A stretch of 64,000 bases of DNA from JAIVGV01 sp032229975 (lineage in GTDB: Bacteria; Acidobacteriota; Blastocatellia; Pyrinomonadales; Pyrinomonadaceae). Where the stretch lies: the NCBI GenBank assembly GCA_032229975.1, contig JAVXVG010000030.1:21501-85500 (forward strand). The letters are read 5' to 3'. The position numbers were made by a program, and so were the translations under genes. This document shows positions 52,975 to 62,001 of this stretch, piece after piece; position 1 is the stretch's first letter, and each line of letters starts with the position of its first letter. Below the pieces are notes generated by a model. That model saw only the letters and a list, made by a program, of their open reading frames with translations, was not told the DNA's origin and did no database searches.

Positions 52975-54864
52975 TCAGAATCTCTCGACGACCGGCGACG
53001 TGCCCGCCTCCTTGCCGCCCTGTGGTGGCGGCGCGGCAGAGCTACCGACTCCGGCAACGTCGGGAGAGTTTAGCATGACGGAGGTCAGCAGCGCAGCGAC
53101 GCGCTCGACCTCCGCGAGCAGACTTTGAAGTTGTTCGCCATCTTCCGAGTTCTCCGCTCCAGTGCAATCTTCCAAAACCTTCTGCACGTCGTTGCGCTCT
53201 TCGGGCGAGAGCGCGGGCCCGATCTCGCGATAGACGCGCTGCGCGTTGCGCGTGAGACTGTCGAGACGGTTGCGCACGGCGATAACTTCTTTGAGTTCCT
53301 GATCGCGCTTCGAGGCTGCCGAAGCCTCTGCGATCAGCAGCTCGATCTCGTCGGGCGACAAGCCTGAAGTCGGCGTGATCTGCATCTCCTGTTTGCGGCC
53401 CGTTGCCTTGTCGGTCGCAGAGACGTTGAGGATGCCGCTCGCGTCAACTTCAAAGGAGACTTCGACCTGCGGCGCGCCGCGTGGTGCGGCGGGGATGCCG
53501 ATCAACTCGAACTTGCCGAGGCTGCGGTTGCCCATCGCGATCTCGCGCTCGCCTTGAAGCACGTGAATTTCGACCGACGTTTGATTATCGACGACCGTCG
53601 TAAACGTCAAAGCGTTTCGCAGAGGGATCGTCGAGTTGCGCTCGATCAGTTTCGTGAAGAGGCCGCCGCGTGTCTCAAGCCCCAGCGAGAGCGGGAGCAC
53701 GTCGAGGAGGACGATGTCTTTGACTTCGCCCGTGAGCACGCCGCCTTGAATCGCCGCGCCCATTGCGACCACTTCGTCCGGATTGATCTCCGCCGAAGGC
53801 TCGCGCCCGAAAATCTCAGTCACGGTGCGCGAGATGATCGGCGAGCGCGTCTGACCGCCGACGAGCAAAACTTTATCAACGTCTGTCGGTTGGAGCTTTG
53901 CGTCCCACAGGGCCTTCTGGCAGGGCTCGATGGTCTGCTCGACGAGGTCTGCGACGAGCAACTCAAACTTGTCGCGCGTGAGCGTCTTGCTGAAGTGTTT
54001 AGGGCCTGATGCGTCCGCCGCGATGAAGGGCAGGTTGATGTTCGTCTCCAAGAGCGATGAGAGTTCGCACTTGGCGCGCTCGGCGGCCTCCTTGAGTCGT
54101 TGCAGCGCGAGACGATCTTCGCGCAGGCTGATGCCGGTCTCTTCCTGAAACTGCTCGACCATCCAACCGATGATCCGCTCGTCGAAGTCTTCACCGCCGA
54201 GGAACGTGTTGCCGGAAGTAGCGAGCACTTCAAAGACGCCGTCGCTCAGTTCGAGGATCGACACGTCGAACGTGCCGCCGCCGAGATCGTAAACGACGAT
54301 GCGCTCCGATCCTTCGCGATTGAGCCCGTAGGCGAGCGCGGCGGCGGTCGGCTCGTTGATGATGCGCTCGATCTTTAGGCCAGCGATCTTACCCGCGTCC
54401 TTCGTCGCCTGCCTTTGCGCGTCGTCGAAGTAAGCTGGCACGGTGACGACCGCTTCCGAGATCGCTTCGCCCAAGAAATCTTCCGCCGCAGCTTTGAGAC
54501 GTTGGAGCACGATGCCCGAAATCTCCTGCGGGCTATAGACGCGCCCTTGCACGCGTATGCGCGCGTCCCCGTTCGCCGCGTCGATGATCTCGAAGGCAGC
54601 AGACTCGACAGCGCGTGTCACCTCCGTCGAGTTGAACTTGCGACCGATCAGACGCTTGACGGCATACACGGTGTTCGACGCGTTCGTCACCGCTTGACGC
54701 TTGGCGATCTGGCCCACGAGTCGCTCGCCTTTGTCCGTGAAGCCGACGACTGACGGCGTTGTGCGCCCGCCCTCTTTGTTCGGGATGATCTGCACGGTTC
54801 CACCTTCGAGCACGGAGACGCAGCAGTTAGTCGTTCCCAGATCGATGCCGATTACTTTTCCCAT
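52975..54864 (-). CDS. dnaK: Chaperone DnaK (Hsp70)
   Basis: A 629-residue Hsp70. IGIDLGTTNCCVSV, the VYDLGGGTFDVSIL phosphate loop and VLLVGGQTRSPII mark the ATPase domain; the substrate domain follows DVLPLSLGLETRGG. The C-terminal tail is Gly/Pro-rich. AGGAAG upstream of the ATG. Confidence 0.97.
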   Translation of the reverse strand: MGKVIGIDLGTTNCCVSVLEGGTVQIIPNKEGGRTTPSVVGFTDKGERLVGQIAKRQAVTNASNTVYAVKRLIGRKFNSTEVTRAVESAAFEIIDAANGDARIRVQGRVYSPQEISGIVLQRLKAAAEDFLGEAISEAVVTVPAYFDDAQRQATKDAGKIAGLKIERIINEPTAAALAYGLNREGSERIVVYDLGGGTFDVSILELSDGVFEVLATSGNTFLGGEDFDERIIGWMVEQFQEETGISLREDRLALQRLKEAAERAKCELSSLLETNINLPFIAADASGPKHFSKTLTRDKFELLVADLVEQTIEPCQKALWDAKLQPTDVDKVLLVGGQTRSPIISRTVTEIFGREPSAEINPDEVVAMGAAIQGGVLTGEVKDIVLLDVLPLSLGLETRGGLFTKLIERNSTIPLRNALTFTTVVDNQTSVEIHVLQGEREIAMGNRSLGKFELIGIPAAPRGAPQVEVSFEVDASGILNVSATDKATGRKQEMQITPTSGLSPDEIELLIAEASAASKRDQELKEVIAVRNRLDSLTRNAQRVYREIGPALSPEERNDVQKVLEDCTGAENSEDGEQLQSLLAEVERVAALLTSVMLNSPDVAGVGSSAAPPPQGGKEAGTSPVVERF

Positions 54865-54936
54865 AACTTATCTTCCTAAATGTGGCGGGATTGTCAGGGG
54901 CGGGGGTGGATGCGACGAACATCGCGTGCCACGCGT

Positions 54937-55800
54937 CTAGCGGGTGGACACTTTGACCATGGCGGGGCGCAGGAGTTTTTCGCCGATGCGATATCCGCGT
55001 TGCATCTCCTGCGTGATTGTATCGGGCTCGTGCGCGTCCGTCCGTTCCATCGCCACAGCCTCGTGCACGTGTGGATCGAAACGATGGCCGACAGTCGGGA
55101 CGGGCACGACACCGAGGTCTTCGAGCACGCCGTTGAGTTGGCGACTGATCAACTCGACGCCGTGCAGAAACTCGCGAAACTCTTTCGACTCGGTCGCTTC
55201 CACTGAAGTTTCAGCAGCGACCGCGCGTCGCATATTGTCGAGCACCGGAAGAATCCGGCTCGCCACTTCGCCCGCGACGCGCGTGTAGGTCTCTGCGCGC
55301 TCGCGCTCGTTGCGCTTGCGCAGGTTATCAAAGTCAGCTTGGCGGCGGGCCATCAGTTCGATCAACTCCTGCCGCTCGAGCTTCAACTTCTTCACTTCAT
55401 CTTCGAGTACCTGCGCCTCAGCCTGCGCCGCGAGCAGCTCCGCCTCGACCGAGACGCCCGAATGCATGGCACGCGGCGATGAAGACATGCGGGCGTCTTG
55501 ATCGTCTGACGGCCCTTGCGCGCGACGCAACTGTGTGTCCTGCTCCTCGCGGTTTTCGGGAAGCTCCGACTCGCGAGGTGCGCCCGCAGTGTCCGCTTCG
55601 TCTGCGCGCCCGCGCCCGCCTGCGGCGTCGGACTCTTCGTCGCGGTCGATGCGCTGGCGCATCTCCGTCTCGCCCTCGTAAGCGGAGGCGCGACCGAGTT
55701 CTTCGGGGGCCGTCTCGCCGCGCTGTGCGTCAACGCCCTCATCATCATCCATGAAGCGCACCGGGATGCGACTGCTTGTTGTCGGGTTCTTCTCGATCAT
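54937..55800 (-). CDS. grpE: Nucleotide exchange factor GrpE
   Basis: A 287-residue protein from the ATG at 55800 (frame open further). The first 130 residues are acidic and low complexity; a long coiled coil follows (LEDEVKKLKLERQELIELMARRQADFDNLRKR), then the GrpE beta-domain with VGHRFDPHVHEAV. It releases ADP from DnaK. The long acidic N-terminus is unusual compared with short GrpE proteins. Confidence 0.94.
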   Translation of the reverse strand: MIEKNPTTSSRIPVRFMDDDEGVDAQRGETAPEELGRASAYEGETEMRQRIDRDEESDAAGGRGRADEADTAGAPRESELPENREEQDTQLRRAQGPSDDQDARMSSSPRAMHSGVSVEAELLAAQAEAQVLEDEVKKLKLERQELIELMARRQADFDNLRKRNERERAETYTRVAGEVASRILPVLDNMRRAVAAETSVEATESKEFREFLHGVELISRQLNGVLEDLGVVPVPTVGHRFDPHVHEAVAMERTDAHEPDTITQEMQRGYRIGEKLLRPAMVKVSTR

Positions 55801-55855
55801 CTTACTTCGTCCATGTGGACTGCGGCGCAAGCCGCCGCGTCTGCCCTCGTTCAAT

Positions 55856-56974
55856 TCAACTCTGTGCCGCGTCCTCGCGCAGCACGCTCTCCATCCTTTG
55901 CGCGACGTAGTTGACGACGGCCATCAAACGCGCGTACTCGATCCTCATCGGGCCCACCACGCCGAGCGTCCCTGCGCTTTCGCCCGAACCGACGCGATAA
56001 GGCGCGGTGATCAGCGCACAGGCACGCATCGATGGCGCGGCAAGCTCTCTGCCGATGTGCACGTGAACATGGCTTACGCTGCGGCTCGACGCAATGCACT
56101 CGCCGAGAATTTGCACGAGCCGCGATTTCTCTTCGAGCGTGCGGAACAGCTCGCGCAGTCGCTCGACGTTGGCGAACTCCGGCTTGTCGAAGATGTTCGA
56201 TGCGCCCTCGACGTACACGTCGCCCGCACGCCCTTCGGCGTCTTCGATGCTGCTTTCAAAGAGCAGCATGGCGTTACGCGCGAGCCGGTCGTAGAGGGCC
56301 TTCTCTTCGAGAAGGAGCCGGACGATCTCTGCGCGGATGGCCGTCAGACTTTTTCCTGTGAACTCAACGTTCAAATAGCGCGCCGTGCGATCAAGCTCCT
56401 CTTGGCTGAGTGGCTCGTCGAGGCGCACGATCCGGTTCTGCACGATGTTCGGCGCAAAAACCAACACGACGAGGATACCGCCATCGGCGAGCGCGACGAA
56501 CTCGATGTGCTGCAAACGATTTTCGGCGAGCGCGGGCGAGACGACGATCCCGACGTTCTCCGATAACTCCGAGAGCAGGCGCGAGACACGTTCCATCAAA
56601 CGGCTCGTGTCCACTCCCGATCCGCTTTGAGAGACGCCGAGCAGTTTATCAATCGCGTCGGTGTCGTTCTGCGAGAGCCGCGCCGTGCCGACCATGTGAT
56701 CGACGTAGTAGCGGTAACCCGTGTCGCTCGGCACGCGACCGGCGGAAGTGTGCGGCTGATCGACGAGCCCTGCTTGTTCTAACTCGGCCATCACGTTGCG
56801 GATCGTCGGCGCGCTCCAGCCCACGCCGCTCGCACAGCGCTCCGCCACGGCGCGCGATCCTACCGGCTCGCCCGTCCGCTGGTGCTCGCTGATGATCTCG
56901 GCGAGTACGAACTGCGCGCGCGCGTCGAGCAGTCCTTCGGACGAGGCTTTCGATCTAGGGCTGTGAACTGTCAT
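55856..56974 (-). CDS. hrcA: Heat-inducible transcription repressor HrcA
   Basis: A 372-residue repressor: winged helix with GEPVGSRAVAERCASGVGWSAPTIRNVMAELEQAGLV, then VGPMRIEYARLMAVVNYVAQRM at the C-terminus. HrcA normally binds the CIRCE inverted repeat in front of heat-shock genes. First gene of hrcA-grpE-dnaK-dnaJ, 55 bases before grpE. Confidence 0.95.
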   Translation of the reverse strand: MTVHSPRSKASSEGLLDARAQFVLAEIISEHQRTGEPVGSRAVAERCASGVGWSAPTIRNVMAELEQAGLVDQPHTSAGRVPSDTGYRYYVDHMVGTARLSQNDTDAIDKLLGVSQSGSGVDTSRLMERVSRLLSELSENVGIVVSPALAENRLQHIEFVALADGGILVVLVFAPNIVQNRIVRLDEPLSQEELDRTARYLNVEFTGKSLTAIRAEIVRLLLEEKALYDRLARNAMLLFESSIEDAEGRAGDVYVEGASNIFDKPEFANVERLRELFRTLEEKSRLVQILGECIASSRSVSHVHVHIGRELAAPSMRACALITAPYRVGSGESAGTLGVVGPMRIEYARLMAVVNYVAQRMESVLREDAAQS

Positions 56975-57060
56975 GAAAACCTGAGACGTGGGAACGCGGG
57001 TCGGCTGGCGGCTGACAATCTACAGCGAAGCAGGGATGCCCGCCGCAGGTGTCACTTCAA

Positions 57061-57157
57061 TCAATACCTTCCCGCACAAACTACTGTCAAGAGTTAATTT
57101 TGAGCGCGAATCGCACGAGCCGGATCGAGTATAGCGGATTCTCGAAAAGCGGCGCAA
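57061..57157 (-). promoter_or_regulatory. Possible promoters of the hrcA operon
   Basis: On the minus strand: TTGACA (57085-57090) with TATTGA (57061-57066), 18-base spacer; and farther up TTGCGC (57152-57157) with TATACT (57128-57133), 18-base spacer. No CIRCE element (TTAGCACTC and its inverted partner) is visible between them and hrcA. Confidence 0.35.
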
Positions 57158-57592
57158 ATAACCTTCCGGCGCAGCCTGTCTAGTTACGGTTTCAGTAATT
57201 TTTGGCATGATAAGATCGACAAAAACTTCTCCTATCTTTCGTCATCATCCGCTCTCTTTCAAGTTAATCCACGCTTTTCACGAGTTTAATTCCAAGACTC
57301 ACGACTTTAGCCCGCTTCTTCAGCGTAACTGTTAAAATCCTTTGAGTTAACTACCCCTCTCCGTTGAACTATCGCCGACAACTTCTGATGTGTTCCTGTC
57401 AATCCTTGCCTCTTCAACAGCTTAGGCGGCCTGACGAAACGCGTCGTTGACGCCCCGCCCAGCCGCCTTTAATATGGCTGCGAGGCTGATCGCTTCCAGA
57501 CTCGTCCGACGTGCTGAAACTTCTTCCCTCAGTCGTCCGTTGCGTCGGTCGGTCACCTCATTCGAGAGTTCTCTTTCGTCGGATTCCAGATC
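57158..57592. other. Intergenic region between hrcA and the SprT-like gene
   Basis: A 435-base AT-richer gap without a gene. A GGCGGC/GCCGCC hairpin (about 57424-57471) is followed by TTTAAT. TAAAAT near 57333 could be a -10 for the plus-strand gene. Nothing else recognised. Confidence 0.4.
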
Positions 57593-58327
57593 ATGTCAGA
57601 CGCACAAACGCACCTGAGCACCCTCTTCGTCGAGGTCTTTCGTCAGCTCGAACCGGGCAGAGCGGCCCCCGAAGTCGAGGTGCGCTTCTATCCTTACGCG
57701 GGACTCAATCACACGATCCGCCTGCGCTCCGGGCGCGTCTATGTGCGCGTCTCCGACATCTTCCAAGACGCGCCGATGAACGTCCACCGCGCGCTCGCCT
57801 TCATCCTCGTCTCGAAGCTGCTCCGACGCCGCACGCCGCAGGTGCACGACCGCGTCTATCGCGACTACGCCTTCTCGCCGCACGTCCAGCGAGCCTCCGA
57901 CATCGCGCGACGCCGACGCGGGCGCAAGCAACTGACTTCAGCGCGCGGCACGCACTACAACCTCGAACGACTCTTCGACCGACTCAATCGCCGACACTTC
58001 GACGATGAACTGACGAAGCCGACTCTCTCTTGGTCGCCCCGCCGCACGCGTCGCATCCTCGGTCATCACGATCCGGTGCACGATACGATCGTGATCAGCA
58101 AGACGCTCGACTCTGCGGAAGTACCCGAATGGTTCGTCGAGTACATCCTCTTCCATGAGATGCTGCACATCAAACATCCGGCGCGTCTCATACGCGGTCG
58201 CCGCTTCTATCACACCAAAGCCTTCCGCGCCGAAGAGGGCCGCTACCCCTACTTCCAGCAGGCGGAGGACTGGCTCGACGCCTTCACGCGCCGACGCCGA
58301 GGCTTCCAACGCGCGCGCGCCGCATGA
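57593..58327 (+). CDS. SprT-like zinc metalloprotease domain protein
   Basis: A 244-residue protein. The C-terminal half has HEMLH (188-192) in YILFHEMLHIKHP with a downstream YHTKAFRAEEG that supplies the third His, the SprT-like (Wss1/SPRTN-related) arrangement. The N-terminal half is basic. SprT domains cut DNA-bound proteins in eukaryotes; the bacterial role is not settled. Followed by a terminator. Confidence 0.82.
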   Translation: MSDAQTHLSTLFVEVFRQLEPGRAAPEVEVRFYPYAGLNHTIRLRSGRVYVRVSDIFQDAPMNVHRALAFILVSKLLRRRTPQVHDRVYRDYAFSPHVQRASDIARRRRGRKQLTSARGTHYNLERLFDRLNRRHFDDELTKPTLSWSPRRTRRILGHHDPVHDTIVISKTLDSAEVPEWFVEYILFHEMLHIKHPARLIRGRRFYHTKAFRAEEGRYPYFQQAEDWLDAFTRRRRGFQRARAA

Positions 58328-58408
58328 ACTTTTCGCGCGAGAATTTTTTGAAACTTTAGACCCCCTTCCTCGTTCTAACTGTGCAGGAAGGTGGGCTCCT
58401 CCGAAGAG

Positions 58409-58460
58409 AGCGGGCGACAACCGGCAGGCGCGAGCTTGTTAGTTGCCGCCCGTTCTTTTT
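58409..58460 (+). terminator. Rho-independent terminator
   Basis: A 13-nt arm (58409-58421, AGCGGGCGACAAC) pairs with 58442-58454 with one mismatch and one G-T pair, followed by CTTTTT. Lies after the SprT-like gene. Confidence 0.8.
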
Positions 58461-58691
58461 ATTCATGCGCGACAACAAAGTCTAAATCGGAGATCAATAA
58501 TCTTCATCGCACGATCAGCTCTCACTCTTTTTTCTGCTCTCGCAGACGAAGGTACCTGCGCTGGACAAAGGCTCGCGTCGGTCGTTAGACTACGCAGTTT
58601 GCAAAGGCAGCACGAGGCGCGTCCTACTGCGCCGCGCCCTTTTTCCGATGCGAGACGAGCCAAATTTTTTCAGACGGAGACTTGAAACATC

Positions 58692-59255
58692 ATGGCGATT
58701 CCTGCCACCCAAATCCGACGCGGCATGATCATCCTTTTCGAGGGCAACCTCTGCAAAGTGGTTGACTTCCGCCACCACACACCCGGCAACCTGCGCGCGA
58801 TGGTGCAGACGAAGCTGCGCAACCTCAAGACCGGCTCGTCATTCGATCATCGCTTCCGCTCCTCCGATACGATTGATCGCGCCACGCTCGAACAGCACGA
58901 GATGGAGTATCTCTACTCCGACGGCTCGCAGCATCATTTCATGAACACCGAGAACTACGAGCAGACGGCCTTCAGCGAGGAAGACCTCGGCGACGCCGCG
59001 CAGTGGCTCTCGCCGGGCTTGCGCATTCAAGCGGAGTTCTACGAGGGCCTGCCCATCGGCATCGAGCTACCTGCATCACTCGAATTAACGGTCGTCGAGA
59101 CCGAGCCATCGATCAGGAGCGCGACCGTCTCAAATGTTAACAAACCTGCCAAACTCGAAAACGGCGCGACCGTCCAAGTCCCGCCCTTCGTCAACGAAGG
59201 CGACCGCATCCGCGTCGATCCATCCGAAGGACGCTACATGGAACGCGTCAAATAA
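58692..59255 (+). CDS. efp: Elongation factor P
   Basis: A 187-residue EF-P with the three beta-domains: FEGNLCKVVDF, LRNLKTGSSFDHRFRS and the C-terminal NEGDRIRVDPSEGRYMERVK. It helps ribosomes through polyproline. The tip loop reads P31-G-N-L-R-A where most EF-Ps have Lys or Arg at the tip; Asn33 sits in that place, so the usual lysylation or rhamnosylation cannot occur at this residue. Confidence 0.95.
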   Translation: MAIPATQIRRGMIILFEGNLCKVVDFRHHTPGNLRAMVQTKLRNLKTGSSFDHRFRSSDTIDRATLEQHEMEYLYSDGSQHHFMNTENYEQTAFSEEDLGDAAQWLSPGLRIQAEFYEGLPIGIELPASLELTVVETEPSIRSATVSNVNKPAKLENGATVQVPPFVNEGDRIRVDPSEGRYMERVK

Positions 59256-59260
59256 CAGCA

Positions 59261-59338
59261 GGTTTCAAGTTTCAGGTTCAAGGTTTCAAGTTTGAATGTT
59301 TCCACGAACCTGAAACCTGAGACTTGAGACTTGAAACT
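59261..59338. repeat. Heptamer-word inverted repeat between efp and waaA
   Basis: Left words GTTTCAA, GTTTCAG, GTTCAAG, GTTTCAA, GTTTGAA; right words ACCTGAA, ACCTGAG, ACTTGAG, ACTTGAA. They pair imperfectly. The right arm ends at the waaA start codon. Confidence 0.88.
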
Positions 59339-59339
59339 C

Positions 59340-60644
59340 GTGTTCTTTCTCTACAGCCTTCTTCTCACGCTCGGCATCCTCGTGATGCTGCCCGTGTTCC
59401 TGTGGGATGCGCTGCGCCACGGCAAGTATGTTGAAGGCTTGCGCGAGCGCGCGGGCAGCGTCACGATTGATGCGAAGGGTGGCCCTGTCATCTGGCTTCA
59501 CTGCGTCTCGGTCGGCGAGACGCAAGCCGCGCGGCCACTCGCGCGCGCACTCGTCGAACGCTTCCCCACGCACGCGCTCGTCGTCTCGACTACCACGCTC
59601 ACAGGTCAACGCGTCGCGCGCGAAGTCTTCCGCGACATCGCGTCCGCCGTCATCTACTTTCCCTTCGACTGGGCTTGGAGCGTTCGCCGTGCGCTGCGTG
59701 TAGTGAATCCTTCGGTCGTGCTGCTCATGGAGACTGAGCTGTGGTTTCGCTTCCTTCGCGAGTGCGCCGCGCGTAGCATCCCCGTCGCGCTCGTCAATGG
59801 CCGCATCTCCGCGCGCTCGTTCCGACGCTACAAGCTCATCCGCAACTTCGTCCGCGATGCGCTCGACATGCTCTCGCTCGCCGTCATGCAGACTGACGAG
59901 GACGCCGCGCGCCTTGTCGGACTCGGACTCGCACGTGAGCGCGTCGAAGTCTCCGGCAACCTCAAGTTCGATCTCGATGCTGACGCCGACGCGAAGATGA
60001 TCACCGATGAGTTGCGCGTGCGCTTCGCGCTCGATGACGAACGCCCGCTCATCGTCGCCGCCAGCACTCATGGGCCTGAAGAGCGCATCGTGCTCGAAGC
60101 GTTCAAGCTGCTCCGCGACTCGACAGACGGCGAAGCGCAGCCGCGCCTGCTCATCGCACCGCGCCACCCCGAACGATTCGCAGAGGTGGCCTCGCTCCTC
60201 GACTCATCCGATCTAACGTGGACTCGCCGCAGCGATATGCCGACTAATGACGACGCGCGTTGCGACGCGATCCTGCTGGACACGGTCGGCGAGCTACGCG
60301 CGATCTATCCGCTCGCTAAAGTCGTCTTCGTCGGGGGGAGCATCGCGCCGACCGGCGGGCACAACGTTCTCGAACCCGCACACGCCGCTCGCTGCATCAT
60401 CACCGGCCCACACACCTTCAACTTCACGGAGATCGTCACACGCTTTGTCGAAGCCGATGCGCTTGTGCAACTGCCCGCGCTGACCGAAGCCGAGATGCCC
60501 GTCGCCCTCGCGCGCACTTTCAAAGAACTACTTGCCGACGAAGCGCGACGACACAGACTCGTCACGAACGCCCTCGCCGTCCTCGAACAGAATCGCGGCG
60601 CGACCGCGCGCACCATTGAACTTCTCGCGCCACTGATCAAGTAG
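59340..60644 (+). CDS. waaA: 3-deoxy-D-manno-octulosonic acid (Kdo) transferase
   Basis: A 434-residue GT30 glycosyltransferase. GTG 59340 gives FFLYSLLLTLGILVMLP, the usual N-terminal anchor; TTG 59331 is also in frame but lies in the repeat. VIWLHCVSVGETQAARPL, VLLMETELWFRFL and FVGGSIAPTGGHNVLEPA are family motifs. It adds Kdo to lipid A precursor at the inner membrane. Next to lpxK. Confidence 0.95.
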   Translation: MFFLYSLLLTLGILVMLPVFLWDALRHGKYVEGLRERAGSVTIDAKGGPVIWLHCVSVGETQAARPLARALVERFPTHALVVSTTTLTGQRVAREVFRDIASAVIYFPFDWAWSVRRALRVVNPSVVLLMETELWFRFLRECAARSIPVALVNGRISARSFRRYKLIRNFVRDALDMLSLAVMQTDEDAARLVGLGLARERVEVSGNLKFDLDADADAKMITDELRVRFALDDERPLIVAASTHGPEERIVLEAFKLLRDSTDGEAQPRLLIAPRHPERFAEVASLLDSSDLTWTRRSDMPTNDDARCDAILLDTVGELRAIYPLAKVVFVGGSIAPTGGHNVLEPAHAARCIITGPHTFNFTEIVTRFVEADALVQLPALTEAEMPVALARTFKELLADEARRHRLVTNALAVLEQNRGATARTIELLAPLIK

Positions 60645-60826
60645 AGGCTAGAGGTTAGAGATTAGAGATCAGTTATTTATTTTAGAGTCGTAATTTGTGA
60701 TCTGTAATTTCAGATTTGAGATTCAACAACAGGTTGAGGATTCCCAATGTCAAACTCGGGAGCAATTTGACGGGTCTGGTCGCCGCGCTTGAAATACTAA
60801 CCTCTAACCTCTAACCTCTGTCCTCT
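60643..60826. repeat. Heptamer-word inverted repeat between waaA and lpxK
   Basis: Left: AGAGGCT, AGAGGTT, AGAGATT, AGAGATC; right: TAACCTC three times, then TGTCCTC. The middle (about 60690-60730) has a second set of words (ATCTGTA, ATTTCAG, ATTTGAG, ATTCAAC) like the set in the MFS gene. Two word families are nested in one gap. Confidence 0.9.
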
Positions 60827-60832
60827 ACTTCG

Positions 60833-61951
60833 ATGACTTCCCTTTCACAGATCGCGCTCGCGCCGCTCGGTGCGGCTTACGGCGCAATCGTGCGCGCGCG
60901 GCTTGCGCTCTACCGGCGCGGGCATCTGCGCGTCATGCGCGTCGGCGGGCCCGTCCTGTCCGTTGGAAATTTGACGGCGGGCGGGACGGGAAAGACACCG
61001 CTCGTCGAATGGCTGGCGCGCGAGATCGCGAAGCGAGAGGGCCTGCGCGTGTGCATCCTGACGCGCGGCTACGGGCGCGCGGACGTGCGCCGCAGAGTCG
61101 TCGTCTCGGATGGCGCGCGCGTGCTCGCGGACGCGCGCGAGGCGGGCGACGAGCCGTTGCTGCTCGCCGAGCGTCTGCTCGCTGAAGGCGTCGCCGTCGT
61201 CTGCGACGCGGATCGCGCGGCGGCGGCGCGCTTCGCACTCGCAGAGCTTCATAGTGAAGTCTTCATTCTCGACGACGGTTTCCAACACCTGCGCGTCGAG
61301 CGCGATCTCAACATCGTTGCGCTCGATGCGACCGATCCGTGGGGCGGCGGGAGACTCCTGCCCGCCGGATTACTGCGCGAGCCCATTCGTGAGTTGAGTC
61401 GCGCCGATTGCGTCATCGTGACGAGAGCAGAGTTGTCGAAAGATTTGGAGGGCCTGTGCGCTGATGCGTCGCGACTAAGTGGTGGACGGCCCGTCTTCAC
61501 GGCGCGCACGCGAATGATCGGCGCGCGACTGCTCGCGCGTGCTGAACAAAGCGAAGGAGTGATAACTGAGAGCGGGCAGATGTTGACGGAAACTAAAGAG
61601 ACGTTGCCGCTCGCGCAGTTGCCACGCGCGGTCGCGGCGTTCTGCGGCGTCGGGAATCCACGCGCGTTCTTTCTGAATTTGAAAGGAGAAGGTTTCGAGT
61701 TGAAGCGCGCGCGCTCGTTCGCGGATCACAGACGCTACACGCGGCAGGACGTGATGGAGATCGAAGTGGGAGCGCGCAGCGTCGGCGCACAGGCCCTGCT
61801 CACGACGGCGAAGGACGCGGTCAAGCTCCGCGCGTTGCGATTCGCGTTGCCGTGTTACGCGGTCGAGATCGAGTTGAGGATCGACGAAGAGGAAGAGTTG
61901 TTAGAATTCGCGCGCAAGGCGATTGCCGATTTTGACAAGAGAAGATTGTAA
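60833..61951 (+). CDS. lpxK: Tetraacyldisaccharide 4'-kinase
   Basis: A 372-residue P-loop kinase: SVGNLTAGGTGKTPLVEWLA (Walker A near residue 50), ILTRGYGR, and FILDDGFQHLRVERDLNIV. It phosphorylates the lipid A disaccharide at the 4' position on the inner membrane. Together with waaA it shows that the cell makes lipid A. Confidence 0.95.
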   Translation: MTSLSQIALAPLGAAYGAIVRARLALYRRGHLRVMRVGGPVLSVGNLTAGGTGKTPLVEWLAREIAKREGLRVCILTRGYGRADVRRRVVVSDGARVLADAREAGDEPLLLAERLLAEGVAVVCDADRAAAARFALAELHSEVFILDDGFQHLRVERDLNIVALDATDPWGGGRLLPAGLLREPIRELSRADCVIVTRAELSKDLEGLCADASRLSGGRPVFTARTRMIGARLLARAEQSEGVITESGQMLTETKETLPLAQLPRAVAAFCGVGNPRAFFLNLKGEGFELKRARSFADHRRYTRQDVMEIEVGARSVGAQALLTTAKDAVKLRALRFALPCYAVEIELRIDEEEELLEFARKAIADFDKRRL

Positions 61952-62001
61952 AGACTTGTGGCCCGATCAAAGCATGAACTCCGAAACGATCTCGCGCGAC
62001 T

